A DNA stretch of 5,841 nucleotides, taken from positions 1 through 5,841 of the forward strand of contig JAIRZA010000171.1 of the NCBI GenBank assembly GCA_031267475.1. Reading direction: 5' to 3'. This DNA is from Spirochaetaceae bacterium. Lineage in GTDB: Bacteria; Spirochaetota; Spirochaetia; Treponematales; Breznakiellaceae. A model generated the notes under the pieces. It was given only the letters and a program-made list of their open reading frames with translations. It did no database searches and was not told where the DNA came from. The position numbers were made by a program, and so were the translations under genes. Of this stretch, positions 5,476 through 5,841 are shown piece after piece (positions within the stretch are counted from its first letter, which is position 1; each line of letters begins with the position of its first letter).

Positions 5476-5504
5476 TTTTAGATATAAACTGTCAAGAATA
5501 GTCA
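5470..5504. promoter_or_regulatory. Phased GTCA repeats, candidate AraC-type operator
   Basis: TGTCAA occurs at 5470-5475 and again at 5490-5495, and GTCA recurs at 5501-5504. The GTCA cores are therefore spaced 20 and then 10 bases apart, about two turns and one turn of the helix. The first copy is the -35 box of the araC-type gene, so binding there could autoregulate it. AraC-family proteins often use direct half-sites about 21 bases apart. Assignment to this protein is inference. Confidence 0.3.
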
Positions 5505-5562
5505 TTCCAAATAATTAGAATACAGTAAATAATTATAAAGCCGTATATGCGGCAAATATCTT

Positions 5563-5590
5563 TTGTCTGAAAATTATAAAAATCAGACAA
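5563..5590 (+). promoter_or_regulatory. Inverted repeat upstream of the sugar-binding-protein gene
   Basis: TTGTCTGA (5563-5570) and TCAGACAA (5583-5590) are perfect 8-bp inverted copies around a 12-base A/T-only centre that includes TATAAA (5575-5580), a possible -10 box without a good -35. It ends eight bases before the ribosome site. It may be an operator covering the promoter, or a leader hairpin if transcription starts further upstream. A near-palindrome GCCGTATATGCGGC lies at 5540-5553. Confidence 0.4.
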
Positions 5591-5614
5591 TCAGCTATGA
5601 GGGAGATTTCAGTG

Positions 5615-5841
5615 ATGAAAAAAATTCTGGCAGTGGTATGTATGGCGGCCCTGGCGCTGTCTGCTTGTAAGAGCAAGGACAATGGGAAATTGGTCATAGG
5701 TTTTAACAACTATAGCAAGGGGATTTATTCGCTTGACATACTTGAAAAAGGCTTTTTGGCTACTTGCGAAGCTCTGGATGTGGAGCCCATGGTCGTAAAC
5801 GACGAGGGCAAAGTAGAGAATTCTTCAGTAAATGTGGATAA
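5615..5841 (+). CDS. Sugar ABC transporter substrate-binding lipoprotein (5' part only)
   Basis: The gene runs off the right edge; 75 codons are visible without a stop. Residues 1-17 form a lipoprotein signal peptide with lipobox LSAC, lipidated at Cys18, followed by a short charged tether (KSKDNGK). The mature domain begins LVIGFNNYSKGIYSLDILEKG and continues to a second strand ending VVNDEGKVENSSVNVD. This pattern, a first strand, a helix with a cluster of aromatic and polar residues, then a strand ending in N-D/D-x-x-x-x near a sugar-contact loop, is that of periplasmic sugar-binding proteins of the ribose/galactose type (Periplas_BP_4 class). GAGGGAGA at 5599-5606 is the ribosome site. 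GTG at 5612 is an alternative start three bases upstream. Permease and ATPase genes are expected beyond the window. The sugar cannot be named from this fragment. The divergent AraC-type gene is the likely regulator. Confidence 0.85.
   Translation, partial: MKKILAVVCMAALALSACKSKDNGKLVIGFNNYSKGIYSLDILEKGFLATCEALDVEPMVVNDEGKVENSSVNVD

Noticed and set aside
5490..5495. Second TTGACA on the minus strand upstream of the araC-type gene
   Set aside because: No acceptable -10 box lies 16-18 bases downstream; it is more useful as part of the phased GTCA repeats.

Overview
The window looks like a chromosomal segment of a spirochaete, most likely a Treponema of the gut or termite-gut type. This is inference from gene style: a treponemal-looking lipoprotein with a loose lipobox, a trehalase-like cytoplasmic protein, a sugar-binding lipoprotein beside an AraC regulator, and a long poly-G tract in an intergenic region. 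No rRNA, tRNA, CRISPR array or transposase gene was seen.

Layout, left to right. Bases 1-454 hold no convincing gene. They contain a near-consensus promoter that fires leftwards out of the window (9-36), a large imperfect inverted repeat whose two roughly 70-base arms each carry a small palindrome (56-341), and a perfect 15-bp hairpin with a T-tract that terminates plus-strand transcription (369-418). Bases 455-1450 (minus) encode a predicted lipoprotein made of two diverged copies of one domain joined by a Gly/Asn/Ser linker. The 351-base gap 1451-1801 separates it from the divergent plus-strand genes. It contains a run of 14 G, direct and inverted repeats around that run, and a cluster of GGAAATC-like motifs able to form competing hairpins.

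Bases 1802-3241 (plus) encode a 479-residue trehalase/GH63-type (alpha/alpha)6-barrel protein in which phenylalanine appears where I expect the general-acid aspartate. Its stop codon abuts the start of tyrS (3242-4507, plus), a complete bacterial tyrosyl-tRNA synthetase, so the two are probably co-transcribed and translationally coupled. A U-less nested hairpin lies between tyrS and the convergent araC-type gene (4550-5440, minus). That regulator has a near-perfect promoter placed so that its mRNA should begin at the ATG. Divergent from it, at 5615 and running off the window, is the start of a sugar-ABC-transporter substrate-binding lipoprotein. It probably opens a transport operon controlled by the AraC-type protein.

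How the parts may work together: the regulator and the binding protein form a classic divergent carbohydrate uptake module. Short motifs shared between the promoter region of the trehalase-like gene and that of the binding protein raise the possibility of common control. The clearest candidates for undescribed biology are the poly-G tract near the lipoprotein gene, the inverted-repeat element with its orphan terminator, the duplicated lipoprotein domain, and the atypical active site of the trehalase-like protein.
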